From NCBI GenBank assembly GCA_041677345.1, contig JBAYQE010000039.1, positions 1-22,246 on the forward strand: a DNA stretch of 22,246 nt, in the 5' to 3' direction. The first letter of the stretch is position 1; each line of letters starts with the position of its first letter. Under the pieces are notes generated by a model, which ran no database searches, had not been told where the DNA came from, and saw only the letters and a list, made by a program, of their open reading frames with translations. Both the position numbers and the translations under genes were made by a program. The stretch comes from JALOAT01 sp041677345 (GTDB lineage: Bacteria; Pseudomonadota; Gammaproteobacteria; Thiohalomonadales; Thiohalomonadaceae). Of this stretch, positions 6,314 to 14,456 are shown piece by piece.

Positions 6314-8149
6314 TCACGCGTGTTCCGGGCGATCCTGCCACCGTTGCTGCGTCGGCCCATCCGCGTAGAGGGCTGCGATCTCGGCGGCGAAGTGTTTGCG
6401 CAATTCCACGCGCTTCTTCTTGAGGGTGGGCGTAAGCAGACCGTTGTCCACGCTCCAGGGCTCGCGGGTGAGATGCACGCGCCGGATCTTCGCCCAGGCG
6501 GGGAAGGCATGGAGTTGCGCCTGCATGCGCTGCAAGATTTCGTGTGTCACACGCCGGTCGTTCAGGCTTTCAACACCGTCCGGCACCAGCCCCAGGCGGT
6601 GTGCGAGGACCTGCCATTGTTCCTCATTCAGCACGGCGATGGCCGCGAGGAAGGAACACCCTTCACCGACCACCATGACCTGTTCGATGAGCGGGTCAAG
6701 GGTGATGGCCAGCTCCATCTCCTCGGGCGGGACCTTCTCACCGTTGGAAAGCACCAGCACATCCTTGATGCGGCCGGTGATGTGGATACGCCCCTGTTGC
6801 AGGCGCGCCTGGTCGCCAGTGTGCAGCCAGCCGTCGCGCAGCAGCTGCGCGCTGGCTTCTGGATTGTTCCAGTAACCGCGTGTCATGCCGGGGCTGCGGA
6901 CCAGCAGCTCGTCGTGCTTGCCCAGGCGCACCTCCACACCGGGCAGCGGCGGGCCGACGCTGGCGGGGTCATTGTCGTGCAACAGGTTCACGCTCAATTG
7001 TGGTGCGGTTTCGGTAAGTCCGTAGCCCTGCAACACCGGCACGCCCAGGCCGATGAACACCCGCGCCACTTCCGCTGCGAGCGGCGCGCCCCCGCTGACC
7101 ACCAGGCGCAAGCGCCCGCCCAGGCGGGCGCGCACCTTGCGCGCGACCAGGGCGTCGAACAAGGGCCACAGCAAGTGGGACGGTCGCCACGGGCCACGGC
7201 GTTGGGCATGCAGGAAACGCGACCAGCCGATCCCCACGGTGGTTGCGAACAACCACCGCTGCAAAGGCGACGCCTTGGCGAGCTGGGCTGCGATCCGTGC
7301 GTGCACCCGCTCGAAGATGCGCGGCACGGCGATGAGCGCCGTAGGGCGCCGACTGGCCAGGTCTTCTGCGAGCACCGCCGCCGAACGCGCGAATACCACC
7401 TGCGCACCGGCGGCCATGGGCAGGTAATAGCCCGCGGTGCGCTCCAGTGCGTGGGAGAGGGGCAGGAAGGACAGGAAACAGTCGCTTGTGTAGACGTCCA
7501 CCACGCGCAGGCCGCTTTCCACCACGGAGAGGATGTTGTGGTGGCTCAACATCACCCCTTTGGGCTTGCCCGTGGTGCCGGAGGTGTAGATAAGGGTCGC
7601 AAGTGCATGCGGGTCCCGCGGACCGGCATGCAGTTCACCACGCTCGGGGAGCCAGCGCGCCACAGGGCACACGCGCGGGTCGGCAGTCGGCTCGTCCGCC
7701 CCCGTCTCCAGCACCAGGATGCGCTGCAGATGGGTCGGCGCGAGTGCCCCGGCGAGACGGCGTTGACGCAGGTCGTCCTGCACCAGCAGCAGCTTCGCAC
7801 CGGCGTCGTCGAGGATGAAACCGATGCTATCCGGACGATCGTCGGTGTAAAGCGGCACGGTCACCAGGCCGAGTCCTTGCGCGGCGAGGTCGAACACCAC
7901 CCAGTCCACGCCATTGCGCAGGGATATGGCCACCCGATCGCCGGGATGGAGTCCTTCGCGCGACAGCGCCGCCTGCCAACAAGCCACGCGGCCCCCCAGG
8001 TCGCGCCAGGATTGTGTCGCCCAGGCACCCTGGCGGCGATCGAACTCGCCATACGCGGTCGCTTCCGGGGTACGGCGCAGGCGTTCGAGGAACAGGCCGT
8101 AGAGGGTCCCGGCCTGTGCGGCGGTGATAAGGTCGCGCGTGGTACTCAT
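6314..8149 (-). CDS. Long-chain fatty-acid--CoA ligase (AMP-binding family)
   Basis: This 611-residue enzyme of the ANL superfamily activates a fatty acid with ATP to acyl-AMP and then to acyl-CoA. Core motifs are LIYTSGTTGKPKGVMLSH (A3 P-loop, about 186-203), GYGLTETAPQLSVN (A5), YWNNPEAS followed by DGWLHTGDQA (A7), GRIKDVLVLSNGEKVPPEEME (A8) and a C-terminal LTPTLKKKR carrying the A10 lysine. It resembles the FadD15/long-chain class that ends with a lysine-rich motif; the exact chain length is not readable. The frame is open to 8284, but the ATG at 8149 (MSTTRDLI) is chosen because the extra 45 residues are unlike the family. No Shine-Dalgarno is seen, and a TAAGAT box lies 8 nt upstream. 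It is divergent from apaH across about 166 nt. Confidence 0.92.
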   Translation of the reverse strand: MSTTRDLITAAQAGTLYGLFLERLRRTPEATAYGEFDRRQGAWATQSWRDLGGRVACWQAALSREGLHPGDRVAISLRNGVDWVVFDLAAQGLGLVTVPLYTDDRPDSIGFILDDAGAKLLLVQDDLRQRRLAGALAPTHLQRILVLETGADEPTADPRVCPVARWLPERGELHAGPRDPHALATLIYTSGTTGKPKGVMLSHHNILSVVESGLRVVDVYTSDCFLSFLPLSHALERTAGYYLPMAAGAQVVFARSAAVLAEDLASRRPTALIAVPRIFERVHARIAAQLAKASPLQRWLFATTVGIGWSRFLHAQRRGPWRPSHLLWPLFDALVARKVRARLGGRLRLVVSGGAPLAAEVARVFIGLGVPVLQGYGLTETAPQLSVNLLHDNDPASVGPPLPGVEVRLGKHDELLVRSPGMTRGYWNNPEASAQLLRDGWLHTGDQARLQQGRIHITGRIKDVLVLSNGEKVPPEEMELAITLDPLIEQVMVVGEGCSFLAAIAVLNEEQWQVLAHRLGLVPDGVESLNDRRVTHEILQRMQAQLHAFPAWAKIRRVHLTREPWSVDNGLLTPTLKKKRVELRKHFAAEIAALYADGPTQQRWQDRPEHA

Positions 8150-8157
8150 AGCCGCGC

Positions 8158-8163
8158 ATCTTA
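8158..8163 (-). promoter_or_regulatory. Possible -10 close to the acyl-CoA synthetase start
   Basis: TAAGAT on the minus strand, followed by GCGCGG, ends 8 nt before the ATG at 8149. If used, transcription would start at or very near the start codon. No clear -35 is seen. Confidence 0.25.
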
Positions 8164-8190
8164 CCCAATCCGGACGGCGCGGACGGCTGA

Positions 8191-8196
8191 TAAAAT
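8191..8196 (+). promoter_or_regulatory. Possible -10 for apaH
   Basis: TAAAAT matches the -10 consensus at five of six bases and is followed by a GC-rich GCGGGC discriminator. It lies about 120 nt before the apaH ATG in the divergent region. The -35 region is poor. Confidence 0.4.
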
Positions 8197-8315
8197 GCGG
8201 GCACATCGGCAAGAATGAAGACGTCGCAAGGATGCGTCCCGGCAGCCGGCGGGGCCGCCTGCCGGCCTTCACGCCTTTCCCCACCGATTCTTCACGACGG
8301 AGTCAACGATCACCC

Positions 8316-9155
8316 ATGGCAGTCTATGCAATAGGTGACCTGCAGGGTTGCTACGACGAATTTCGCACCCTGCTCGACCATATCGGTTTCGATCCGGCGG
8401 CAGACCGCCTGTGGCTGTGCGGCGACCTGGTGAACCGCGGGCCGAAATCACTGGAGGTACTGCGTTACGTGCGCGGCTTGGGTGATGCGGCGCTTACCGT
8501 GCTCGGCAATCATGACCTGCACCTGCTGGCGGTGTGGCTGGGCAAACACCGCCACTTCACGTCCAACGATACCTTGGGTCCCCTCCTCCGCGCGCCTGAT
8601 CGTGACGACTTGCTGGACTGGCTGCGGTATCAGCCGTTGCTGCACCATGACGCCGCCGTGGGCTGGACCCTGGTGCACGCCGGCCTGCCGCCCCAATGGG
8701 ACCTGACCACCGCGCAGACCTGTGCAGCGGAGGTGGAGGCGGCGCTACGCGGACCGGATTTCCATGGATTCATCAAGCACATGTACGGCAACGAACCGCG
8801 CCGCTGGGATCCGGCGCTTGCGGGTTGGGACCGGCTGCGTTTTACGGTGAACTGCCTCACGCGCTTGCGCTTCTGTACGGTGGACGGTGCGCTCAGCCTG
8901 GCACACAAGGGCGCGCCGGGGCGCCAGTCCGGCGACCTGCTGCCCTGGTTCGAGGTCCCCGGCCGGCGCAGCGCGGCTGAGCGCATCGTCTTCGGCCATT
9001 GGTCCACCCTCGGGCTGTACCGCGGCCATGGTGTGCTCGGGCTCGATACGGGGTGCCTGTGGGGTGGCGCCCTCAGCGCCGCACGTCTCGACCATCCCGA
9101 TGTGCCCGTCACCCGCCTGCCCTGTGCGGGTGTGCGTACACCGGGCGAGGATTGA
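8316..9155 (+). CDS. apaH: Symmetrical bis(5'-nucleosyl)-tetraphosphatase
   Basis: ApaH splits diadenosine tetraphosphate into two ADP, and it can also remove Np4 caps from RNA in E. coli. The 279-residue product has almost the same length as the E. coli enzyme. It carries the metallophosphatase motifs GDLQGCYDE (7-15), GDLVNRGPKSLEVLRYV (36-52) and GNHDLHLLA (64-72), and later VHAGLPPQWD and the FGHWS block near the C-terminus. The ATG at 8316 starts exactly at the family N-terminus (MAVYAIGD); the frame is open upstream to 8124 but with unrelated residues. It converges on the minus-strand operon that contains folA, as in E. coli, although here a large signalling gene lies between. Confidence 0.96.
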   Translation: MAVYAIGDLQGCYDEFRTLLDHIGFDPAADRLWLCGDLVNRGPKSLEVLRYVRGLGDAALTVLGNHDLHLLAVWLGKHRHFTSNDTLGPLLRAPDRDDLLDWLRYQPLLHHDAAVGWTLVHAGLPPQWDLTTAQTCAAEVEAALRGPDFHGFIKHMYGNEPRRWDPALAGWDRLRFTVNCLTRLRFCTVDGALSLAHKGAPGRQSGDLLPWFEVPGRRSAAERIVFGHWSTLGLYRGHGVLGLDTGCLWGGALSAARLDHPDVPVTRLPCAGVRTPGED

Positions 9156-9255
9156 GGGCGGTGGAAGGCCAGGCACCGGGCGCCGCCCGCATGGGAACGT
9201 CGCGCAGTTATCGTGCACAGAGGCACCGCGCGCGGCCCGTGGCCGCACCCACGGC
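9156..9255. other. Convergent intergenic region with GC-rich hairpins
   Basis: GGGCGG (9156-9161) directly after the apaH stop can pair with CCGCCC (9183-9188). CCGTGG (9237-9242) pairs with CCACGG (9249-9254) just past the end of the minus-strand gene. Neither has a T-run. They may help end transcription from both sides, but this is not certain. Confidence 0.35.
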
Positions 9256-12200
9256 TCAGGCGGTGTCGCGGGTGTCGATCAGGTCGCGGAATGCCTGGGG
9301 GTCGAGAGGCCTGCCGTAGAGGTAGCCCTGCACCTCGTCGCAGCGGTGGTGACGCAGGAAATCCGCCTGGGCAGGTCGCTCCACGCCTTCGGCGATGACC
9401 TGGAGGTCCAGGTTGTGGGCCATGGCGATGATGGTGGCTGCGATGGCCATGTCATCGCGGTCAGCCGGGACGTCCTGCACGAAGGAACGATCGATCTTCA
9501 GCCGATCGATGGGCAGACGCTTGAGGTAGGCCAACGACGAATACCCGGTACCGAAATCGTCAATGGCCAGCGTGACGCCCAGTTCCTTGAGCCCGTTCAG
9601 GGTGGCGAGACCGTCACTCAGGTGGGCCATCACAAAGCTCTCGGTGATTTCCAGTTCCAGGTCCACCGGGTCCACGCCTGTGCGCTCCAGGATGTCCTGT
9701 ACCGTCGCCACCAGGTCGCCACGGATGATCTGCTGTCCGGACAGGTTCACTGCCACGCGCCGCAACGGCAGGCCTTCGGTACGCCAGGCGCGCAATTGCA
9801 TGCAGGCGGTTTCGATCACCCAGGCGCCGATCGGGCCCATGAGACCGGCATCCTCGGCCAGTGGCACGAACTGGCTGGGCGGGATCAACCCCTTGGTAGG
9901 ATGGCTCCAGCGCAGCAGCGCCTCGGCACCGATGATGCGGCCCGACGGCATCGCCACTTGCGGCTGGTAGTGCAGGAACAGTTCATCGCGTTCCAGCGCC
10001 CGGCGTAGCGCATTTTCCAGGTCGAGGCGCTCGATGGAGGCGAGGGTGAGTTCCGGTATGTAGTACTGGTAGGTGTTGCGGCCGTGTTCCTTGGCCCGAT
10101 ACATGGCCGCATCGGCATTGCGCAGCAGGGTCTGCACGTCGCGACCATCATCCGGGAAGATGCTGATACCGATGCTGGCACGCACGAACAGCTCATGGCC
10201 CTGCAGGTTCACCGGATGGGCGATGGCCTCGAGGATCTTGTTGGCTACCACGCCCGCATCCTGCACGCGCACGAGATCTTCCAGCACCACCGTGAATTCG
10301 TCGCCACCCAGGCGTGCCACGGTGTCCTGTTCGCGCACCGCACCGCGCAGGCACTCGGCAATCACCTGCAGCAGGTTGTCGCCAAATTCGTGCCCCAGCG
10401 TGTCGTTCACATTCTTGAAGTGATCGAGGTCGAGGAACAGCAACCCGACCTTGGCATCTTTGCTCTGGGCACGCTCCATGGAATGGGCGAGCCGGTCGTT
10501 GAACAACAACCGGTTGGGCAAGTCGGTGAGGACGTCGTAATGCGCGAGATGGTGGATGCGTTCCTCCGACAGTTTCTTGTCGGTGATGTCGGTGAACAGG
10601 TTGATGTAGTGCAACACCTCGCCGCGATGATCCTGAAGGGCGCTGATGCGGTGCCAGGCCGGGAACAGGTCGCCATTGTGACGGCGGAACCACACCTCGC
10701 CCTGCCACAAGCCCTGACGGGCCACGCTCTCCCAGATGTACTGCCGGCGTGCATCCTTGCCGCCGTCCACCGCCAGCAGGTCCTGCACCGTATGCCCCAC
10801 GGCGTCGTTGGTGGCGATACCGGTGATGCGGGTGAAAGCCGTGTTGGCACGCAGGATCCTGTGAGCGGCATCGGTGATCACGATGCCCTCGTGACTGCCC
10901 TCGAACACGGAGGCAGCCAGGTGCAGTTCCTCTTCCGTCTGGCGCGTACGCGAGAGGTCGTGGATGCCGATCAGGCTGCGCAGCGGCTTGCCGTCGCTCT
11001 CGGGGACGGCCTTGACCATGATCTCCACCGCCCGCCCGAAAGTGTTGTCTTCGTGTTCCAGTTCCAGGGTGATGAAGGCCTCGCGCCGCTGCAGCAGCGC
11101 CTCGCACACGCGACATGGCTCGGGCAGGCCGGTGGGGTGTAACACGGCGGTGAGGGGCCTTCCGACCACCTGCTGCGGCACGCCGCCAACCAAGTGATAA
11201 GCCGCACGGTTGGCGCGCAGGATGTGCTGATCGGAATCCACCAGGAAGATGGCGTCGTCCAGGAAGTCCATGGCGTAGGTCCATTCCGCCGCCGATCTTG
11301 CCAGCTCGCGCTCCGCCAGCACACGCTCGGTGACGTCACGGCCGATGGTAAGCAGGCCGCTGCGGTTACCGGCGTCATCGAACAAGGGAACACGGATGGT
11401 ATCGAGGATGCGCTCACCCGTCGGACCGGGGACGGTCTCTTCCTCGCGCCGGGGGGCACGGGCCAGCCAGGCCTGCTCATCGTGCGCGGCGAAGCGGACC
11501 ATCATCGCCTGCACCGCACCACTCGCGGAGTGTGCCAGTTCGCTGCAACTGCGCCCCACCATCCGATCCGCGTCGATATCGAGGAGGGTACTGCCGGCCG
11601 GGTTCACTTCGAGGCAGCGCCCTGCGCCGTCCTTGGAACAGATGAGGTCCGGGCTCGCGTCGATGAGGGTGCGCAGGCGCTGTTTGCTGGCACGCAGTGC
11701 CTCTTCTGCATCGGCGCGCGCGGTGATGTCACGCGCCACGCCAAACACCTCGGTGCACCCTTCCGGGGTACGCCGCATGCGCGCATGCACCTCCAGCACC
11801 ACCGCCTTGCCGTCGGCGTGCACCGCATGCAGGCGATAAGGGGGAAGTTCTCCCACGGCGGTGCTGTCGCGGGCGGGCGCGACCAGCATGGCGGCGACCT
11901 CCGCCGGCAGTGTTTCTGGCCGATGGCCGAGTACCTCGAACACATTGGCAGACACCGTGCCCAGTTCGCCGTTGGTCACGCGGAACACGAAACTGCGTGC
12001 ATATTCCAGTAGTGCCTGCTGCTCGGCACTGGTGTCCTGCAGACGCCGGGCGAGCCGGATGACTCCGTCGGCGAGCGGGCGCAGCAGGCGGTCGGCACCC
12101 AGTGACGCGACCAGCAGCATGATGAGCGTGACCACCGCAGGCAACACCAGTTCTTCCAGGGCGGGTGCATAGATCAGGTGGTCGGGCATCGCCACGGCCA

Positions 12201-13005
12201 AGGTCCACCCGCCGGCCACCGGTTCCGCCAGCAAAAGTCCGGTGCGGGTGCGCAGGATGTGCTCTCGCCCGGACACCAGTGCCCGCACCTCGCGCGGCGC
12301 TACGTCGGGGACCAGGCTGCCGTGACCGTGGGTGAAATACTGTTCACCCGATGCCGCCACATAGATGGTGGCACCCGGCAGCAGATGTTCGAGATCGCCG
12401 AGGATTTGGTGCAGCACCTCGTCGCGGAATACCACGATGTCGGTGCCGATGCGCCGCCCGTCGCGGCTGTAAATGGCGGCAACCGCGGTGAGATAGCTCT
12501 CGTCCTCATAGTGGTGCGGCGGTGCAATCAAGGGCGTGCGATCGTCCGGCAGCGACACGGGCAGGTCCGGCGGGACAAAACCGATGGTGGTCACGACCTC
12601 ACCCGCCGGCCCAAGGCGACGCAGGCCGATGGCCTCGGGATGCAGGCTCAGGGCATCGATGAGCTTGGGCCTGGTGAAGCTGCGCAGTTCGTCGATGCCG
12701 ATACGCCCCTGTGCATAGTCGTCCAGCCGGTCACGAATGGCAGTACGGCTGGTCACCTGCAGCGCCATGTCACCGAGGCGCGTGGTGAACTGACCGAGGA
12801 CCATGGCCTGCAGGCGCACGTTGTAGTCCACGGCAGTCTCCACTGCGGCCTTCCCGGATTGGAAAGCGGGAATGGCCGCGCCCAGCCCGACCGCAAGGCC
12901 GGTGACCAGGATCGCCGTGAGTGCAAAGCCGACGATGCGGTTTTGTAAACGCGTGGTCTCCTTTTCGCTGCCCCGTCCCTGGTCGGTCTGGTTGAGCGGG
13001 TTCAC
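9256..13005 (-). CDS. Membrane Cache/PAS sensor with GGDEF and EAL domains
   Basis: This 1249-residue protein would both make and break cyclic di-GMP. Order: cytoplasmic start, TM1 (about 24-46), a periplasmic Cache-like sensor (about 50-280), TM2 (about 286-304), and four PAS-like domains (about 325-430, 440-565, 568-690, 693-812). GGDEF (815-975) and EAL (990-1240) follow. The GGDEF signature is intact (900-904) and RxxD, the product-inhibition site, precedes it by five residues (REQD, 891-894). The EAL domain keeps EALLRW (from 1028), NLSGQQ, ELEITES, DDFGTGYSS, the KIDRSF lysine, AEGVE and QGYLYGRPL, so both halves look active. A CRVC pair in the third PAS lacks a following His, so no c-haem is implied. 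The start is GTG: the TGA of folA overlaps it as GTGA, and no Shine-Dalgarno is seen, which suggests translational coupling. A later start would remove TM1. Confidence 0.93.
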   Translation of the reverse strand: MNPLNQTDQGRGSEKETTRLQNRIVGFALTAILVTGLAVGLGAAIPAFQSGKAAVETAVDYNVRLQAMVLGQFTTRLGDMALQVTSRTAIRDRLDDYAQGRIGIDELRSFTRPKLIDALSLHPEAIGLRRLGPAGEVVTTIGFVPPDLPVSLPDDRTPLIAPPHHYEDESYLTAVAAIYSRDGRRIGTDIVVFRDEVLHQILGDLEHLLPGATIYVAASGEQYFTHGHGSLVPDVAPREVRALVSGREHILRTRTGLLLAEPVAGGWTLAVAMPDHLIYAPALEELVLPAVVTLIMLLVASLGADRLLRPLADGVIRLARRLQDTSAEQQALLEYARSFVFRVTNGELGTVSANVFEVLGHRPETLPAEVAAMLVAPARDSTAVGELPPYRLHAVHADGKAVVLEVHARMRRTPEGCTEVFGVARDITARADAEEALRASKQRLRTLIDASPDLICSKDGAGRCLEVNPAGSTLLDIDADRMVGRSCSELAHSASGAVQAMMVRFAAHDEQAWLARAPRREEETVPGPTGERILDTIRVPLFDDAGNRSGLLTIGRDVTERVLAERELARSAAEWTYAMDFLDDAIFLVDSDQHILRANRAAYHLVGGVPQQVVGRPLTAVLHPTGLPEPCRVCEALLQRREAFITLELEHEDNTFGRAVEIMVKAVPESDGKPLRSLIGIHDLSRTRQTEEELHLAASVFEGSHEGIVITDAAHRILRANTAFTRITGIATNDAVGHTVQDLLAVDGGKDARRQYIWESVARQGLWQGEVWFRRHNGDLFPAWHRISALQDHRGEVLHYINLFTDITDKKLSEERIHHLAHYDVLTDLPNRLLFNDRLAHSMERAQSKDAKVGLLFLDLDHFKNVNDTLGHEFGDNLLQVIAECLRGAVREQDTVARLGGDEFTVVLEDLVRVQDAGVVANKILEAIAHPVNLQGHELFVRASIGISIFPDDGRDVQTLLRNADAAMYRAKEHGRNTYQYYIPELTLASIERLDLENALRRALERDELFLHYQPQVAMPSGRIIGAEALLRWSHPTKGLIPPSQFVPLAEDAGLMGPIGAWVIETACMQLRAWRTEGLPLRRVAVNLSGQQIIRGDLVATVQDILERTGVDPVDLELEITESFVMAHLSDGLATLNGLKELGVTLAIDDFGTGYSSLAYLKRLPIDRLKIDRSFVQDVPADRDDMAIAATIIAMAHNLDLQVIAEGVERPAQADFLRHHRCDEVQGYLYGRPLDPQAFRDLIDTRDTA

Positions 13006-13493
13006 GCGTTGGGCGGCAGACGTTCGAGAATGATGAAGCTGCAGGGGTAAGCGTGACGCTCGTCAGTGGCGTGTTCACAGCGTTCGATCTCGCGCCACTC
13101 GCGTCGGTCGAACGGCGGGAACCACGCGTCACCCGCGATGCACGCATGGACTTCGGTGAGATAGAGGCGCTGCGCGCGTGGCAGCCACTCCCGGTAGACG
13201 GATTCACCGCCCATCACCATCAGTTCGCCTTCGCCCGCGGCGGCGAGTGCTTCGTCATCGGAGTGCACGATGGTGCAACCGGGCGCACGGTAATCCACAT
13301 CGCGCGTCAACACCAGGTTGCGTCGCTGCGGGAGCGGCTTACCGATGGATTCGTAGGTGCTGCGCCCCATGAGGACGGCTTTGCCCAAGGTGTGACGGCG
13401 GAACCACTTCATGTCCTCGGGCAAATCCCAGGGCAAGCGGTTTTCGATGCCGATGACGTTGTCTTTCGCCATGGCGACGATGATCGAGATCAT
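13002..13493 (-). CDS. folA: Dihydrofolate reductase
   Basis: FolA reduces dihydrofolate to tetrahydrofolate with NADPH and regenerates the cofactor consumed by ThyA. The 163-residue product has the chromosomal FolA length. MISIIVAMAKDNVIGIENRLPWDLPEDMKWF holds the catalytic acid at D27, the same number as in E. coli. TLGKAVLMGRSTYESIGKPLPQRRNLVLTR and LMVMGGESVYREWLPRAQRLYLTEV give the NADPH and folate contacts. The ATG at 13493 fits the family start; the frame runs upstream to 13556 without resemblance. It follows thyA by 168 nt containing a 10-bp dyad, and its stop overlaps the next gene's GTG. No strong Shine-Dalgarno is visible. Confidence 0.96.
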   Translation of the reverse strand: MISIIVAMAKDNVIGIENRLPWDLPEDMKWFRRHTLGKAVLMGRSTYESIGKPLPQRRNLVLTRDVDYRAPGCTIVHSDDEALAAAGEGELMVMGGESVYREWLPRAQRLYLTEVHACIAGDAWFPPFDRREWREIERCEHATDERHAYPCSFIILERLPPNA

Positions 13494-13661
13494 GAGGATA
13501 GGCCACCGAGCCGACCGTGCGGCTGTATGGATGAGGCGCTGGGCGCCGGAACGCAAAAGGCGCAGAGGTGGCCATCGAAGGATTCCCTCTGCGCCCCGGG
13601 TGTCTTCGCGTCTCTGCGTCGGGCGATGTTGTTGGTATTCATCAGGTCCCTGTCGCCGCTC
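13494..13661. other. thyA-folA intergenic spacer with repeat
   Basis: No gene is seen. The spacer carries a perfect dyad at 13559-13595 and further CGCAGAG/CTCTGCG words up to about 13620, so it is mostly low-complexity intergenic repeat. A folA promoter may be here, but I see no clear -35/-10 pair. Confidence 0.5.
13559..13595. repeat. 10-bp perfect inverted repeat between thyA and folA
   Basis: GGCGCAGAGG (13559-13568) and CCTCTGCGCC (13586-13595) form a perfect stem with a 17-nt loop. The CGCAGAGG word resembles the CGCAAAGG repeat at 21092-21107. With no T-run it is not a standard terminator; it could attenuate folA transcription or be a repeat relic. Confidence 0.65.
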
Positions 13662-14456
13662 CTATACCGCCACCGGTGCCTTGATGTGTGGATGCGCCTC
13701 GTAGCCCTCCAGGGTGAAGTCCTCGAAGCGGAAATCGAAGATGGACTTCACCTCGGGATTGATCCGCATTCGCGGCAAGGGATAGGGCGCTCGGGAAAGC
13801 TGGGTGCGCGCCTGCTCCAGATGATTGGCGTACAGATGGGCGTCGCCGAGCGTGTGAATGAACTCGCCCGGCTTCAGCCCCGTCACCTGCGCCACCATCA
13901 TGGTCAGCAGCGCATAGGAGGCGATGTTGAACGGCACGCCCAGAAAGATGTCGGCACTGCGCTGGTAGAGTTGGCAGGAGAGCCTGCCGTCGGCCACGTA
14001 GAACTGGAACAGGGCGTGGCAGGGCGGCAGTTTCATTTTTTCGACCTCGCCCACGTTCCAGGCCGAGACCATGAGACGGCGTGAATCGGGATTGCTGCGA
14101 ATCTGCTCGATCACCTGGCTGATCTGGTCGATGTGGCGCCCGTCGGGCGTGGGCCAGGAACGCCACTGATAGCCGTACACGGGCCCCAGGTCGCCGTTCT
14201 CGTCAGCCCATTCGTCCCAGATGGTCACACCGTTTTCGCGCAGATAGGCGATATTGGTGTCACCGCGCAGGAACCACAGCAGTTCGTGGATGATGGACTT
14301 GAGATGCAGCTTCTTGGTGGTGACCACCGGGAAGCCCTGCGTCAGGTCGAAGCGCATCTGGTGCCCGAACACGCTCACGGTGCCGGTGCCGGTGCGATCT
14401 TCCTTGCGGGTGCCATGCTCGAGTACATGGCGCATCAGATCGAGATAGGCGCGCAT
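13662..14456 (-). CDS. thyA: Thymidylate synthase
   Basis: ThyA converts dUMP to dTMP with methylenetetrahydrofolate as methyl donor and reductant, yielding dihydrofolate. The product has 264 residues, exactly the E. coli length. The nucleophile C146 lies in LPPCHALFQFYV. Other blocks are KEDRTGTGTVSVFG (18-31, including the phosphate-binding Arg), LLWFLRGDTN, GPVYGYQWR, NPDSRRLMVSAWN, CQLYQRSADIFLGVPFNIASYALL and HTLGDAHLYANHLEQ. It ends with the usual PVAV-type hydrophobic tail (IKAPVAV). The ATG at 14456 overlaps the lgt stop by one base (TGATG), so the two are cotranslated. lgt followed by thyA is a common pair in proteobacteria. Confidence 0.98.
   Translation of the reverse strand: MRAYLDLMRHVLEHGTRKEDRTGTGTVSVFGHQMRFDLTQGFPVVTTKKLHLKSIIHELLWFLRGDTNIAYLRENGVTIWDEWADENGDLGPVYGYQWRSWPTPDGRHIDQISQVIEQIRSNPDSRRLMVSAWNVGEVEKMKLPPCHALFQFYVADGRLSCQLYQRSADIFLGVPFNIASYALLTMMVAQVTGLKPGEFIHTLGDAHLYANHLEQARTQLSRAPYPLPRMRINPEVKSIFDFRFEDFTLEGYEAHPHIKAPVAV

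Noticed and set aside
5867..8218. A 783-codon open frame on the plus strand across the DUF4870-like gene and the acyl-CoA synthetase
   Set aside because: It is antisense to a gene with complete AMP-binding motifs. Its product is His/Gln/Arg-rich with no recognisable fold, as expected from the opposite strand of GC-rich coding DNA.
11100..11115. CRVC motif in the third PAS domain as a haem site
   Set aside because: A c-type haem site needs CxxCH and the periplasm. Here the His is absent and the domain is predicted to be cytoplasmic.
10084..11142. A 352-codon plus-strand open frame inside the GGDEF/EAL gene
   Set aside because: It is antisense to PAS and GGDEF domains that are intact, and it shows no domain of its own.
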